Shown here piece after piece: positions 27,662 through 36,194 of a stretch of 64,000 nucleotides of DNA (positions are counted from its first letter, which is position 1; each line of letters opens with the position of its first letter). This DNA is from Thiomicrorhabdus sp. Milos-T2 (lineage in GTDB: Bacteria; Pseudomonadota; Gammaproteobacteria; Thiomicrospirales; Thiomicrospiraceae): contig NZ_KL370891.1 in assembly GCF_000702325.1 (NCBI RefSeq), positions 1 through 64,000 on the forward strand. Direction: 5' to 3'. The position numbers were made by a program, and so were the translations under genes. Under the pieces are notes generated by a model. It saw only the letters and a list, made by a program, of their open reading frames with translations, was not told the origin of the DNA and ran no database searches.

Positions 27662-29668
27662 TTAATATAGCCATTCAGTTAACGGTTTAGGCTTACCTAG
27701 ATAATACCCTTGCCCATAAGTAATGCCAATACGTGTTAATTCTTCTACATCTTCTTTTGTTTCAACGTATTCTGCTACGGTTTCTTGGTTTCTAAGCGTG
27801 CTAATTTCTTGAATGTAGCGAATAACCATTTTGTCACTTGGATCTTTGTGCATGTCTTTTACAAAACTGCCGTCTATTTTAATAACGTCAAAAGGTAAAC
27901 ATTTAAGGTATTCAAATGAAGACATTCCTGTTCCAAAATCATCTAAGGCTAAACCAATGCCAATCTCTTTTAACCAATTAATAAATTCATGTGCTTGGCT
28001 AAAGTTACCAACGGCAGAGGTTTCTGTTAATTCAAGTTCTAGTTTATGCCATGGAAAGTTAAAAGTTTGAATCGCTAGTTTTAGCTTAGACTGAAAGTCA
28101 GGATGATTTAAGGATGACCCTGCAAGATTTATATGAACGACGTGAAGTTGATTAATATGTTCAGGGTATTGTGTGATTAAAGTAAGGTATTCCCAAAGTA
28201 CATAGGCATCTATATCGGCCATCATTTGATAGCGTTCAGCGGTGGGTAAAAAACTATCTGGTGAAATGAAGTTTTGGTTTGAATCCCATAGTCGCAATAA
28301 AATTTCGTAGCTGACCTTGTCAGTTTTATATTGTAAGGGTTGAATTAATTGTGCATGCAATTCAAAACGCGAGTTTTCTTTTGCTAAGGCCCCTTTAATA
28401 AAGCCTGCCGTTATGACTTCTTGATTTAATCTCTCAGCTAAATTGTCATCAGGCTGAAAGATATGTAGCTTATTTTTGCCTTGAGATTTTGCAATATGTA
28501 GCGCATTTTCTGCCGATTTAGTTAGCTCTTGCAGGCTATGGCTAAAAGCCTGAAAGCAAACAAAACCGATTGAAGCCGAAACTGAAAATGCTTGGCCTTC
28601 CCATGAAAAACGAAAATCATTTAACTGCTTTAATAAATCGTTGGCGTAAGTTAACCCTTTTTCTTCAGAAAAATCTTTTAATAAGATGTAAAAATCATCA
28701 CTTTCCATGCGAGCAATAATGGATTCTTCTGGTAAATGATTATTGAGACTGCTCGCAATCATTTTGAGTAATTCATCTCCAGATTCATGGCCTACGGTAT
28801 CGTTGATGATTTTAAATTGATCAATATTTAGGTTGATAAGACTATGTGATTCGGTCTGTAGCTTGTCATTATGATGGTTTTTCTTGAGCAGTTTTTTGAG
28901 AGTGTTTTCCATGTAAAAACGATTAAAACAACCTGTAAGAGGGTCATGTTCTGCAATGTAGCGTAATTGCTGAGACGTATCAGAAATTTGATTCATCATC
29001 TGGTTAAAGCCATTAAACAAAACTTTGACTTCATTTTCTGAGGAGGTATTAAGTTCGGTGAACTCATTTTGAGTTGGTTTATTGACTCTCATGGCTTGCG
29101 CTAACTTCTCAAATGGTTGTGAGTAGAGACGGCTAAGCCTTAGGGTTAATAAAAAACCGATTAAGAGCTCAAGAGGAAATGCGATGATTAAGTAGAAGAA
29201 ATGTTCGTTTAATTGGGTGGTAAAGTCATGAATATCAATAATGTAGGCTACAGAACCAAATTTATGTCCATCGAGCTCAAGTGGAAGTTTGACATAAAGA
29301 TCTTCGCCACTAAATGAGGGTTTGCTTGTTGCCTGTTTAATGATTTGATCGTATTGGTTTGTGTTATTGCGGTTGTATTCATATACCGGCTGGTCACTTT
29401 CATCATAGAGAAAGACTTTGTCCACAGAGTTAAAATTAGAGAGTCTGAAAGATAAGTCGGAATAAATATCGGTTTCATTGCTTACCAAGGCGTTAAGCAT
29501 ATCGTGGCTCATGGCATTATTTAAGGTTTGAGAGAGCTCGATAGCGAGCTTTTTACGCTCTTGTAAATCTAAATAATAAGAAATTGAAAGGGTTGCTATA
29601 GTAAAGCCGAGCAACATCAGTGAAATCAAAACAAAGAGTTGAATTTGGATACTTAATTTACGCCACAT
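27662..29668 (-). CDS. Membrane GGDEF/EAL protein, likely c-di-GMP phosphodiesterase
   Basis: An N-terminal membrane segment (~10-30), a periplasmic sensor region (~35-150), a second membrane segment (~157-180) and a HAMP-like linker precede GGDEF and EAL domains. The GGDEF signature is replaced by MESDDF, so cyclase activity is unlikely. The EAL domain keeps its key residues: EILLR in place of EALLR, INLAGSSL, ELELTET, LALDDFGTG and KIDGSFVKD. It is therefore probably a phosphodiesterase, with the GGDEF domain perhaps sensing GTP. It starts 20 bases after the rhodanese gene stops, suggesting co-transcription. Confidence 0.88.
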   Translation of the reverse strand: MWRKLSIQIQLFVLISLMLLGFTIATLSISYYLDLQERKKLAIELSQTLNNAMSHDMLNALVSNETDIYSDLSFRLSNFNSVDKVFLYDESDQPVYEYNRNNTNQYDQIIKQATSKPSFSGEDLYVKLPLELDGHKFGSVAYIIDIHDFTTQLNEHFFYLIIAFPLELLIGFLLTLRLSRLYSQPFEKLAQAMRVNKPTQNEFTELNTSSENEVKVLFNGFNQMMNQISDTSQQLRYIAEHDPLTGCFNRFYMENTLKKLLKKNHHNDKLQTESHSLINLNIDQFKIINDTVGHESGDELLKMIASSLNNHLPEESIIARMESDDFYILLKDFSEEKGLTYANDLLKQLNDFRFSWEGQAFSVSASIGFVCFQAFSHSLQELTKSAENALHIAKSQGKNKLHIFQPDDNLAERLNQEVITAGFIKGALAKENSRFELHAQLIQPLQYKTDKVSYEILLRLWDSNQNFISPDSFLPTAERYQMMADIDAYVLWEYLTLITQYPEHINQLHVVHINLAGSSLNHPDFQSKLKLAIQTFNFPWHKLELELTETSAVGNFSQAHEFINWLKEIGIGLALDDFGTGMSSFEYLKCLPFDVIKIDGSFVKDMHKDPSDKMVIRYIQEISTLRNQETVAEYVETKEDVEELTRIGITYGQGYYLGKPKPLTEWLY

Positions 29669-29688
29669 TTTGTGTATATACTCGCCGA

Positions 29689-30564
29689 TTATTGAATTGG
29701 TAAAGTGAAGTCATTCCCCCATTCACTCCAGGAGGCATCATAGTTAGAGACATTGTATCCGAGTTCTCTTAAAGTTAGGTAATTGGTAGAAGAAATTCGA
29801 CCTATTGAGCAGTATAGAATAATTTTTTGATCTTTGGAAATTCCTGAATAGAGTGCTTTTAATTCTTCCGCAGACTTTAAAGTTGAAGCGGTTTCAGAGG
29901 TGATTAAATGATCCATAGCGGGAATATTAATGGCATTAATAATATGGCCATAGCGTGCGGCAGAAGAGATTTGTCCTTGATAAGCGGCTTTAGAGCGCGC
30001 ATCGATAATAACACTATTTGGGTTTTTAGTTGCGATTAGTGTGGTTAGTTTAGTTGCAAGACGGTTATGGTTAATGATGGGGACATAGTTGCTCGGTTTA
30101 ACAGAAGGCGTTAGGGCGTTTGATGGAAGCATTGCTTCGTTCCAAGCGTAAAATCCTTTATTAAGGACTTTTATATTTTCTATGCCATAAACTTCAAGAG
30201 CCCAAAAAACACGAGCTGCTTTTATCATTTTTCCCTGGTCATAGATAACGATAGGAGACGTTCTTTCAATACCAAGGCTTTGTAATAGGGGTTTAATTTG
30301 CGCAGGTTGTGCAATTCGACCATCTTTATTTCTATCAAAGTAAGTAAGTTCTTCTGGCAAATTAATCGCATTAGGAATATGCGATTTTGCATATTCTTCG
30401 GCTGAACGTGTATCTAATATCACCAGGCCTGGTAAGTTTAATTGTTGGTTTAATTCTTGAACGTTAATTCTTAAGGAAGAACTCGCCAGGGCAAGGCTTG
30501 ATAGGTTGAGTAGAACAATGAAATTTAAAAGTTGTAATCCAACGATAAGTTTATTGCGAATCAT
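29689..30564 (-). CDS. Exported two-domain rhodanese (sulfurtransferase)
   Basis: Tandem rhodanese domains behind a signal peptide. The start is set at ATG 30564 (MIRNKLIVGL), preceded by AGAGGAAA; the upstream in-frame start at 30609 lacks a ribosome site. Signal peptide ~1-28 (cleavage near SLALA). The first domain lacks the catalytic Cys (VIYDQGKM); the second has it in LYCSIGRISS. This is the usual arrangement of thiosulfate or 3-mercaptopyruvate sulfurtransferases; a periplasmic role in sulfur handling fits a sulfur oxidiser (inference). A palindrome at 30423 encodes LPGLV in domain one. Confidence 0.85.
   Translation of the reverse strand: MIRNKLIVGLQLLNFIVLLNLSSLALASSSLRINVQELNQQLNLPGLVILDTRSAEEYAKSHIPNAINLPEELTYFDRNKDGRIAQPAQIKPLLQSLGIERTSPIVIYDQGKMIKAARVFWALEVYGIENIKVLNKGFYAWNEAMLPSNALTPSVKPSNYVPIINHNRLATKLTTLIATKNPNSVIIDARSKAAYQGQISSAARYGHIINAINIPAMDHLITSETASTLKSAEELKALYSGISKDQKIILYCSIGRISSTNYLTLRELGYNVSNYDASWSEWGNDFTLPIQ
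30423..30432. repeat. CCAGGCCTGG palindrome inside the rhodanese gene
   Basis: Exact copy, read on the minus strand as Leu-Pro-Gly-Leu-Val. Confidence 0.85.
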
Positions 30565-30703
30565 GTGGTTTCCTCTTTTTAAGAGTGTGTAAAATTTAAT
30601 CGTAATCATGTGACGGGCGCATATTTTAAGACCTGTAGTTTTGCAAAAAATTTCGCTCAGTTCTGGTCTAATGCAAGCATTTATAATTTTAAAAACATTT
30701 ACA

Positions 30704-30862
30704 GAGACCTTTGCACGAGAGTATGCGCGAGTAAAAATGGTTAAAATTTACCCGATTTTTGTTGAAAAACTTGCGAATAGCTAGCTATTCCCTGCGTTTT
30801 CCGCCGCAATCAGGCAAATTTTACCTCATTTTTCTTTTGCACCTATCTCGTGCAAAGGTCTC
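30704..30862. repeat. MITE-like element, copy C
   Basis: 159-bp short form in the orientation opposite to A, B and D, with perfect ends GAGACCTTTGCAC/GTGCAAAGGTCTC and the central GAATAGCTAGCTATTC. The flanking 5-mers TTACA and TTATA differ at one base. A longer direct repeat TTATAATTTTAAAAAC lies on both sides (30681-30696 and 30863-30878), the right copy directly against the element. Confidence 0.85.
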
Positions 30863-30878
30863 TTATAATTTTAAAAAC

Positions 30879-31304
30879 TTATGCAGCGCTAAAGTCTAAA
30901 CTGGCTGAATTAATGCAAAACCTTAAGCCTGTTGGTTCGGGTCCATCGTTAAATACGTGACCTAAATGGCTGTGACAAACCGCACATTGCACTTCTGTTC
31001 GCGTCATTCCTAGCGTGGTATCAATTTTTTCAATAATCGCTTCTTTATTGATAGGTTGCCAGTAGCTAGGCCAACCGGAACCCGAATCATATTTTTCATT
31101 TGAAGAAAACAGCGGTGCTTGGCAACAGGCGCAAGAATAAATACCTGGTGTTTTTAAATCCCAGTATTTACCGGTAAAGGCGCGTTCAGTTCCTCCACAA
31201 CGACAAATATCATATTGTTCTGGGGTTAACTTTTCCTTCCAATCGTTCTCGGTTGGTAAGTTGGATGAATTTGGCTTGGTTAAGGTTTTATTATCTTCAT
31301 TCAT
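30879..31304 (-). CDS. msrB: Peptide-methionine (R)-S-oxide reductase
   Basis: Repairs oxidised methionine. Zinc-binding pairs CSCACC and CAVC, the substrate motif GSGWPSYW and the catalytic Cys in RFCINSASL are all present. 141 residues, cytoplasmic, full length. It is divergent from mnmC with only 61 bases between the starts. Its 3' end lies 16 bases from MITE copy C. Confidence 0.96.
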   Translation of the reverse strand: MNEDNKTLTKPNSSNLPTENDWKEKLTPEQYDICRCGGTERAFTGKYWDLKTPGIYSCACCQAPLFSSNEKYDSGSGWPSYWQPINKEAIIEKIDTTLGMTRTEVQCAVCHSHLGHVFNDGPEPTGLRFCINSASLDFSAA

Positions 31305-31365
31305 AGAAACTTCCTATCAGGCGTATAATGACCAATTTTGATAAAGCTTTGAATCCAAAATATAA

Positions 31366-33384
31366 ATGGCATTGAATAAACTCACTTTAGCACAAGTTAG
31401 CTGGACAGATGAAGCGGTTCCAAAATCGGAACAGTTTGGTGATTTCTATTTTTCGACTGATGGCGGCATGGCTGAGGTTGAACATACCTTTATTGAACCC
31501 AATCATTTGCCAAAACGTTTTATGGATTTAGCGGATAAATCCACTTTTAGAATTGCTGAAACGGGCTTTGGTTCAGGGTTGAATTTTTTAATGGCGACAA
31601 AGCTATGGCTCGCTTCTGCACCCAAATCAGCACAGTTACATTTTATCTCTTTTGAAAAATACCCTCTGCATCTCGACGATTTAATTAAAGCACATCAAGC
31701 TTTACCAGGCCTGGTAGAAGTGAGTCAGGTATTACAAGAAAACTATCCGTTTATTTTGCCTGGTTGGCACGATGTATGGATGTTTGATAAACGTGTGCGT
31801 TTAACCTTGTGGTTTGGAGATGTATTAAAAGGTTTGCCTGAGTGTGATGGAACCGATGTGAGCAAAGTCGATGCCTGGTTTTTAGATGGCTTTGCACCGG
31901 CCAAAAATCCAGATATGTGGCAGCCGGCGCTTTTTCAACAAATGGCACGTTTAAGTCATTTAAACACGACTTTTGCCACCTTTACCGCCGCCGGAGAAGT
32001 TAGGCGAGGCATTGAAAAAGCGGGTTTTGAATTGATTAAATCTTCTGGATTTGGCAAAAAACGCGAAATCTGTTCAGGCCAGCTTAAGCAACAACGAGCG
32101 CATAGTTTAAAGGCTCCTTGGTTTAGTCGGCCTCAACCACAAGAAAAAGCTGGTAAAGCCATTGTGATTGGTGCAGGTTTAGCTGGGGGCGCGGTGGTCA
32201 ATCAACTGGCTCAAACAGGCTGGTCTGTCACGGTCTTAGAGGCGCAAAATGAAATTGCCTCTCAAGCCTCGGGAAATTTAGCCGGGGCAGTTCATCCGTT
32301 AATTACCGCTGATTGGAACTTGCGCAGTCAATGGTATTTACAAGGATTTGAGGCAACCTTAAGAGCGGTATTACCTTGGTTTTCAGAAAGTTCAAATAAC
32401 TCTGAAAATACATTGGGTGATTTAACCGGCCTGGTTCAGTTAGCGGTTACGCAAACCAGCGACAAGCGAGTTTCTGAAGCCATCGAAAGAGTCGGTTTAC
32501 CACAAGACTTTGCACAATTAATTTCGCAACAGCAGGCAACCGATTTAATTGGCACTCAAGCCAGTGTTGCTGGCGTGTTGTTTCCAAGGGGAGGCTGGTT
32601 ATACCCTAAAGCATTAGTGGAACGTTGTTTACAGCATAATAATGTTAGCTTGATGACAAACCAAAATGTTACCGATATTTCTTTTGTAGATAAACAATGG
32701 CAAGTGATCACTCTAACACAAGGTTTTGAAGCGGATATTGTGGTGGTTGCAACAGGGAGTTTAGACAATAAACTTAATACCAAGCTGGGTTTGCCTATTC
32801 GTCCTGTAAAAGGACAGGTCAGCCATATTGCCCCTGAACAACAAAGCACATTTTTAAAAAAAGCGGTTACTCATGAAGGCTATTCAACAACGTGTGGACA
32901 AAATCAGGCAGTAACCGGCGCAACATTTGAAGCCCCTGATATGACTGAAGAAATGTCCTTGTCCAGCCATCAAGCCAATTTAGAGATTACAAACAAAGCC
33001 TTACCAGAATGGTTAAACGCTGATGCAAAAGCGCTTACAAAAGTGCTTAAAGGGCGCATTGCTTTTAGACCAACAACGCCTGATCACTTACCTATTGTTG
33101 GTGCAGTAGCGGATAGTGATTGGATAGAAAAAGCCTATTTATCACAATCGCATACTCATGCCGTTTATCGCTATGAAAAACAGCGTTATCAACCAGGCCT
33201 GTATGTTTCAAATGGCCATGGACCAAGAGGTTTAATGTCTGTATTTTTAGCCGCAGAAAGCCTAATTGCCGATATTATGGGGACAGCGCTACCACAAAAT
33301 TTGTCCTTGTATCATGCCAGTCACCCTGCGCGTTTTGCGATTCGTCGCTGGCGCAGTGGTGAGCAAGCTTTAAAAAAGACTTAA
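31366..33384 (+). CDS. mnmC: Bifunctional tRNA mnm5s2U34 methyltransferase/FAD oxidoreductase
   Basis: Completes the mnm5 modification of wobble uridine. The N-terminal methyltransferase half (~1-235) has GFGSGLNFLMA and DAWFLDGFAPAKNPDMW. The C-terminal FAD half (~264-672) has the dinucleotide fold IVIGAGLAGGAVVNQL and the late RGLMSVFLAAE. Both halves are complete, as in E. coli MnmC. Three palindrome copies (31705 exact; 32426 and 33193 near) encode LPGLV, TGLV and QPGLY. Confidence 0.95.
   Translation: MALNKLTLAQVSWTDEAVPKSEQFGDFYFSTDGGMAEVEHTFIEPNHLPKRFMDLADKSTFRIAETGFGSGLNFLMATKLWLASAPKSAQLHFISFEKYPLHLDDLIKAHQALPGLVEVSQVLQENYPFILPGWHDVWMFDKRVRLTLWFGDVLKGLPECDGTDVSKVDAWFLDGFAPAKNPDMWQPALFQQMARLSHLNTTFATFTAAGEVRRGIEKAGFELIKSSGFGKKREICSGQLKQQRAHSLKAPWFSRPQPQEKAGKAIVIGAGLAGGAVVNQLAQTGWSVTVLEAQNEIASQASGNLAGAVHPLITADWNLRSQWYLQGFEATLRAVLPWFSESSNNSENTLGDLTGLVQLAVTQTSDKRVSEAIERVGLPQDFAQLISQQQATDLIGTQASVAGVLFPRGGWLYPKALVERCLQHNNVSLMTNQNVTDISFVDKQWQVITLTQGFEADIVVVATGSLDNKLNTKLGLPIRPVKGQVSHIAPEQQSTFLKKAVTHEGYSTTCGQNQAVTGATFEAPDMTEEMSLSSHQANLEITNKALPEWLNADAKALTKVLKGRIAFRPTTPDHLPIVGAVADSDWIEKAYLSQSHTHAVYRYEKQRYQPGLYVSNGHGPRGLMSVFLAAESLIADIMGTALPQNLSLYHASHPARFAIRRWRSGEQALKKT
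31705..31714. repeat. CCAGGCCTGG palindrome inside mnmC
   Basis: Exact copy within TTACCAGGCCTGGTAG, read as Leu-Pro-Gly-Leu-Val. Confidence 0.85.
32426..32434. repeat. Near-match CCGGCCTGG in mnmC
   Basis: ACCGGCCTGGT differs from the palindrome at the third position and encodes Thr-Gly-Leu-Val, the same frame as the exact copies. Confidence 0.55.
33193..33201. repeat. Near-match CCAGGCCTG in mnmC
   Basis: Nine of ten bases, encoding Gln-Pro-Gly-Leu-Tyr in the usual frame. Confidence 0.6.
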
Positions 33385-33453
33385 TAATAAGGTATGATTA
33401 TCGATGAATAATTATTTAGATAGCGTTAAACAGGTATCATCATCGGGTTTTCA

Positions 33454-34335
33454 TTGAATTTTATTCAAAACGGGATATTAAAATTGACAATAATTAGAGA
33501 TAACGTCTTGATTACTTGGCAACATTTGCTGAAGGGTTTATTGACGATAGTGTTATTGAATATTTTTTTATTAAGCACTGTTCAAGCTCAAGAAATTAAC
33601 TCAAAAGTCGCCTCAGTAAAACAGCAGCCTTGGCAAGACATGATACAAACTCAGCCTGTTTACAAGGGGGTGTTCAATCAGAACTTGCGACAGGCCGTTT
33701 TAAACAAGTTGACGCTGCCTAAAATTTCAGCCGAGGATTTGGAGGATAAAACTAAATTATTGGCGTTATTACAGCCTAGACTACAGGAACTTGATAAAGA
33801 GCTCTCTAAATATGTTCGAGTGAGTGAAAGAGTTAGTCGTTTTGAGCAACTTAAACGTTTAATGCCTGCTTTGTACAATATTAATGAACGTAATTTGATT
33901 GAAGGTTTGCTAAAAAAACAGGGGGTTTCTGTACCCAGGATGCGTAATTCCAGATTAGTTAGATTTATTGATAAACGTATTAGCCTTTTAGCAAATGGTT
34001 TGATTTTTAATATGAAGGCACTGGTAAGAGAGCGCCGTGATTATGAGCCTGAACTGCTGAGAGCAATGGCGAGTAAAGGAATACGCTTTTCAGCACTTCC
34101 ACCCGATTTTATTTTAGATTACTCTCTAGTTGAAAAAACGTCTGAAAAAGAAGGGCAATGGTTGTTTGATGCGCATATTAGTTTACTTGGAAAATATGAA
34201 ATACCCATAGTAGAAGTTAGCGAAAACATAAGTGAAAACGCCACGAGTTTAGAGCAGGCACAAAGTAAATCGGTTGATTTACTCGCCAGTAAAGTGGTGG
34301 AGAAACTCAAAGAATATTTGGTTAAAAGAACTTAA
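33454..34335 (+). CDS. Unknown exported protein
   Basis: Not recognised. A hydrophobic stretch (LLTIVLLNIFLLSTVQA, about residues 30-46 from the TTG at 33454) ends in a signal-peptidase-like site, so the mature part is probably periplasmic or outer-membrane associated. The mature region is helical and charged, with DFILDYSLVEKT and WLFDAHISLLGKYEIP towards the C-terminus. The start is uncertain: no ATG precedes the signal peptide, and TTG at 33454 or 33508 are both possible. It is 9 bases upstream of the small membrane protein gene, so they are likely one transcript. Confidence 0.6.
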   Translation: MNFIQNGILKLTIIRDNVLITWQHLLKGLLTIVLLNIFLLSTVQAQEINSKVASVKQQPWQDMIQTQPVYKGVFNQNLRQAVLNKLTLPKISAEDLEDKTKLLALLQPRLQELDKELSKYVRVSERVSRFEQLKRLMPALYNINERNLIEGLLKKQGVSVPRMRNSRLVRFIDKRISLLANGLIFNMKALVRERRDYEPELLRAMASKGIRFSALPPDFILDYSLVEKTSEKEGQWLFDAHISLLGKYEIPIVEVSENISENATSLEQAQSKSVDLLASKVVEKLKEYLVKRT

Positions 34336-34344
34336 GGAAATGAC

Positions 34345-34578
34345 ATGAATTTGTTTGGAAAAATCAGCATTTTAATCTGGACGATTGTTTTTATTGCCGC
34401 AGCAATCATGTTTGATTGGTTTGGCAGTAGAGATATTGCCGAAAACCTTTTAGACTCATCACAAACGGCGGTTGAAAAACTCTCTGAGACGGGCGATTAT
34501 ATGCAAGACGCGATTGATGTCGTCAGTGAAAGCAGCGAACCCGTTCGAGAAGACGTTAAAGAAAAAGTTGCTGAATAG
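34345..34578 (+). CDS. Small single-span membrane protein
   Basis: 77 residues with one membrane segment (~7-26, ISILIWTIVFIAAAIMFDWF) and an acidic, helical tail. Preceded by AAGGAAATGAC, a good ribosome site, and only 9 bases after the unknown exported protein gene. Not recognised as a known family; a role with its neighbour is inference. Confidence 0.6.
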   Translation: MNLFGKISILIWTIVFIAAAIMFDWFGSRDIAENLLDSSQTAVEKLSETGDYMQDAIDVVSESSEPVREDVKEKVAE

Positions 34579-34692
34579 TGTTATCAAATAACTTTTATAT
34601 GTAAAAGCTTAGATTTAATCAGACAGTACAGCGATTGAGAAGCCTTTTAAAATATTACGCCTTTGCCTTAAATTTTGTCACTCAGGCTTCCC

Positions 34693-34722
34693 GTTACTTT
34701 TTGCAATTTGGCAAAAAGTAAC
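34693..34722. repeat. 12-bp stem hairpin GTTACTTTTTGC
   Basis: Perfect inverted repeat GTTACTTTTTGC/GCAAAAAGTAAC with a 6-base loop, at the start of a 623-bp gene-free stretch (34579-35201). It leads into the repeat block at 34724-34915. Confidence 0.8.
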
Positions 34723-34723
34723 C

Positions 34724-34915
34724 AAACGAAGAACTTGGCTGCAGAGACAAGAAAAAACAAACCCCACTCCATAAATAGGCAAGTTCTAAGCTTGTGAACT
34801 GAAAACGCTGAACTCGCTACGCTCAAACGAAGAACTCGGCTGTAGAGACGAGAAACAGCAGCGTTTTTTTACCGTTCACTATGCTAAGAACCTTGCACCA
34901 TTTATTACAAGGGGA
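34724..34915. repeat. Direct and inverted repeat block of unknown role
   Basis: Two ~31-bp direct repeats starting AAACGAAGAACT (34724-34754 and 34825-34855, three mismatches). They lie in or beside a long imperfect inverted repeat whose arms run about 34763-34810 and 34859-34915 (core GTTCTAAGC...AAAACGCTG against CAGCGTTTTT...GCTAAGAAC). No coding potential. It could be a mobile-element relic or a structured RNA. The remaining ~170 bases to 35090 show nothing clear. Confidence 0.6.
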
Positions 34916-35091
34916 CTTATTGCGTTTGCCCTAGCTTCAATATTAAGCATTCAAAAGTGAAAAATAATTCAAATCTCATTATTACTGGTTATTAAATTAG
35001 AATAGTAATTGACTGTTGTCCTGTCAGGTTAAGTTCAACTTTTTACAGTTTATAAAATAATGTTTATTATTTGAATGCCTTTGGATAATGA

Positions 35092-35136
35092 CCAGGCCTG
35101 GTAAACAGTTCTGGTAAACAGGTCTGGTAAATGTAG
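35092..35136. repeat. CCAGGCCTGG palindrome followed by tandem half-sites
   Basis: An exact palindrome (35092-35101) whose right half CTGGTAAAC is repeated with a 13-bp period at 35098, 35111 and 35124 (CTGGTAAACAGTT, CTGGTAAACAGGT, CTGGTAAATGTAG). It lies between convergent genes, 66 bases beyond the end of thiD. Confidence 0.8.
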
Positions 35137-35201
35137 GTCTTGGTTTAAACGTTATCGTTTTTCATTTTTCTGTATTCATCATCAACTATCCATTACTACA
35201 A

Positions 35202-36035
35202 TTAAATATCCACAAAATGATTCAAGCCTCCGTGACGTTCTTCGGAGGCTTTGTTGTATTTGGGTTGTGCTAAATGAGCCGTTTTTAACGTTTTAAAAAG
35301 GTAGCTTTTGGCTTCGTTTACCGCATCTTCTATTGAATGCCCTTTGGCTAATTGTGTGGCAATTGCAGAAGATAAGGTGCATCCAGTGCCGTGATTATGT
35401 TGTGCTTTTATTCTAGGAGACGCATAGTCTATTGCTTGGTTTTTTGCCGCTAATAGTAAGTAATCTATTGCTTGTTCTTCCTGGCTATGCCCCCCTTTTA
35501 ATAAGCAATTTGGCCATTTTTTTATTTTGAGTTGCTTTAAAACAAACTCGGGTTCTAGTGAACTTTTAGTTGCTTGATTGCTTTCTAAGTTTAGCAACTT
35601 AAGCATTTCAGGAATATTAGGGGTAATCAATGTTACCAATGGGAATAGCTTATTAACCATTACCTCCACGGCATTTTCTTCAAGTAGAGGTTTGCCGCTA
35701 CTACTTAGTAGCACCGTATCAAGGACGATTGGAACCTCTTGTAATGGTTTTAAACACTCAATCACCACCTCCATAATTTGCGCATTGGCTAACATGCCAA
35801 TTTTGATAGCCGCTATTTTATAATCTTCAATAATGGCATTAAGTTGCGCTTTAACTTGCTCAGCAGGTAGCGCATAGACTTGTTTAACGCCGTGGCTATT
35901 TTGAGCGGTCACAGCGGTGGCTACGGTTAAGGCATAGCCTCCATTAGCATGAATGCTTTTTAAATCTGCCTGAATCCCTGCCCCGGCAGAGCAGTCAGAA
36001 CCGGCAATAGTCAGGATGGTTGGAAGTGATTTCAT
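35202..36035 (-). CDS. thiD: Hydroxymethylpyrimidine/phosphomethylpyrimidine kinase
   Basis: Phosphorylates HMP and HMP-P for thiamine synthesis. Ribokinase-type fold with the N-terminal TIAGSDCSAGAGIQADLK and the anion-hole motif HNHGTGCTLSSAIA. 277 residues, full length, cytoplasmic. It stands alone; no TPP riboswitch-like sequence was recognised in the 159-base upstream gap. Confidence 0.95.
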   Translation of the reverse strand: MKSLPTILTIAGSDCSAGAGIQADLKSIHANGGYALTVATAVTAQNSHGVKQVYALPAEQVKAQLNAIIEDYKIAAIKIGMLANAQIMEVVIECLKPLQEVPIVLDTVLLSSSGKPLLEENAVEVMVNKLFPLVTLITPNIPEMLKLLNLESNQATKSSLEPEFVLKQLKIKKWPNCLLKGGHSQEEQAIDYLLLAAKNQAIDYASPRIKAQHNHGTGCTLSSAIATQLAKGHSIEDAVNEAKSYLFKTLKTAHLAQPKYNKASEERHGGLNHFVDI

Positions 36036-36194
36036 AACAAAATAGTAACAGAATTTGGTGAGTCAACTAGGATTAAACGCTTTCATTAAATAGAGTCTAT
36101 GATAAATTAACTCTTTAAATTCGTGCTTTTTTCATGGATTACTCTCGTGTTTATGTCTTTGGATGATACGGCTAAATAAAAGGAATTTGTCCTA

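Noticed and set aside
30565-30609. N-terminal extension of the rhodanese from 30609
   Set aside because: The shorter start at 30564 has an AGAGGAAA ribosome site and gives a normal signal peptide.
36036-36194. TPP riboswitch upstream of thiD
   Set aside because: No CUGAGA-type or other THI-box core was recognised in the leader.
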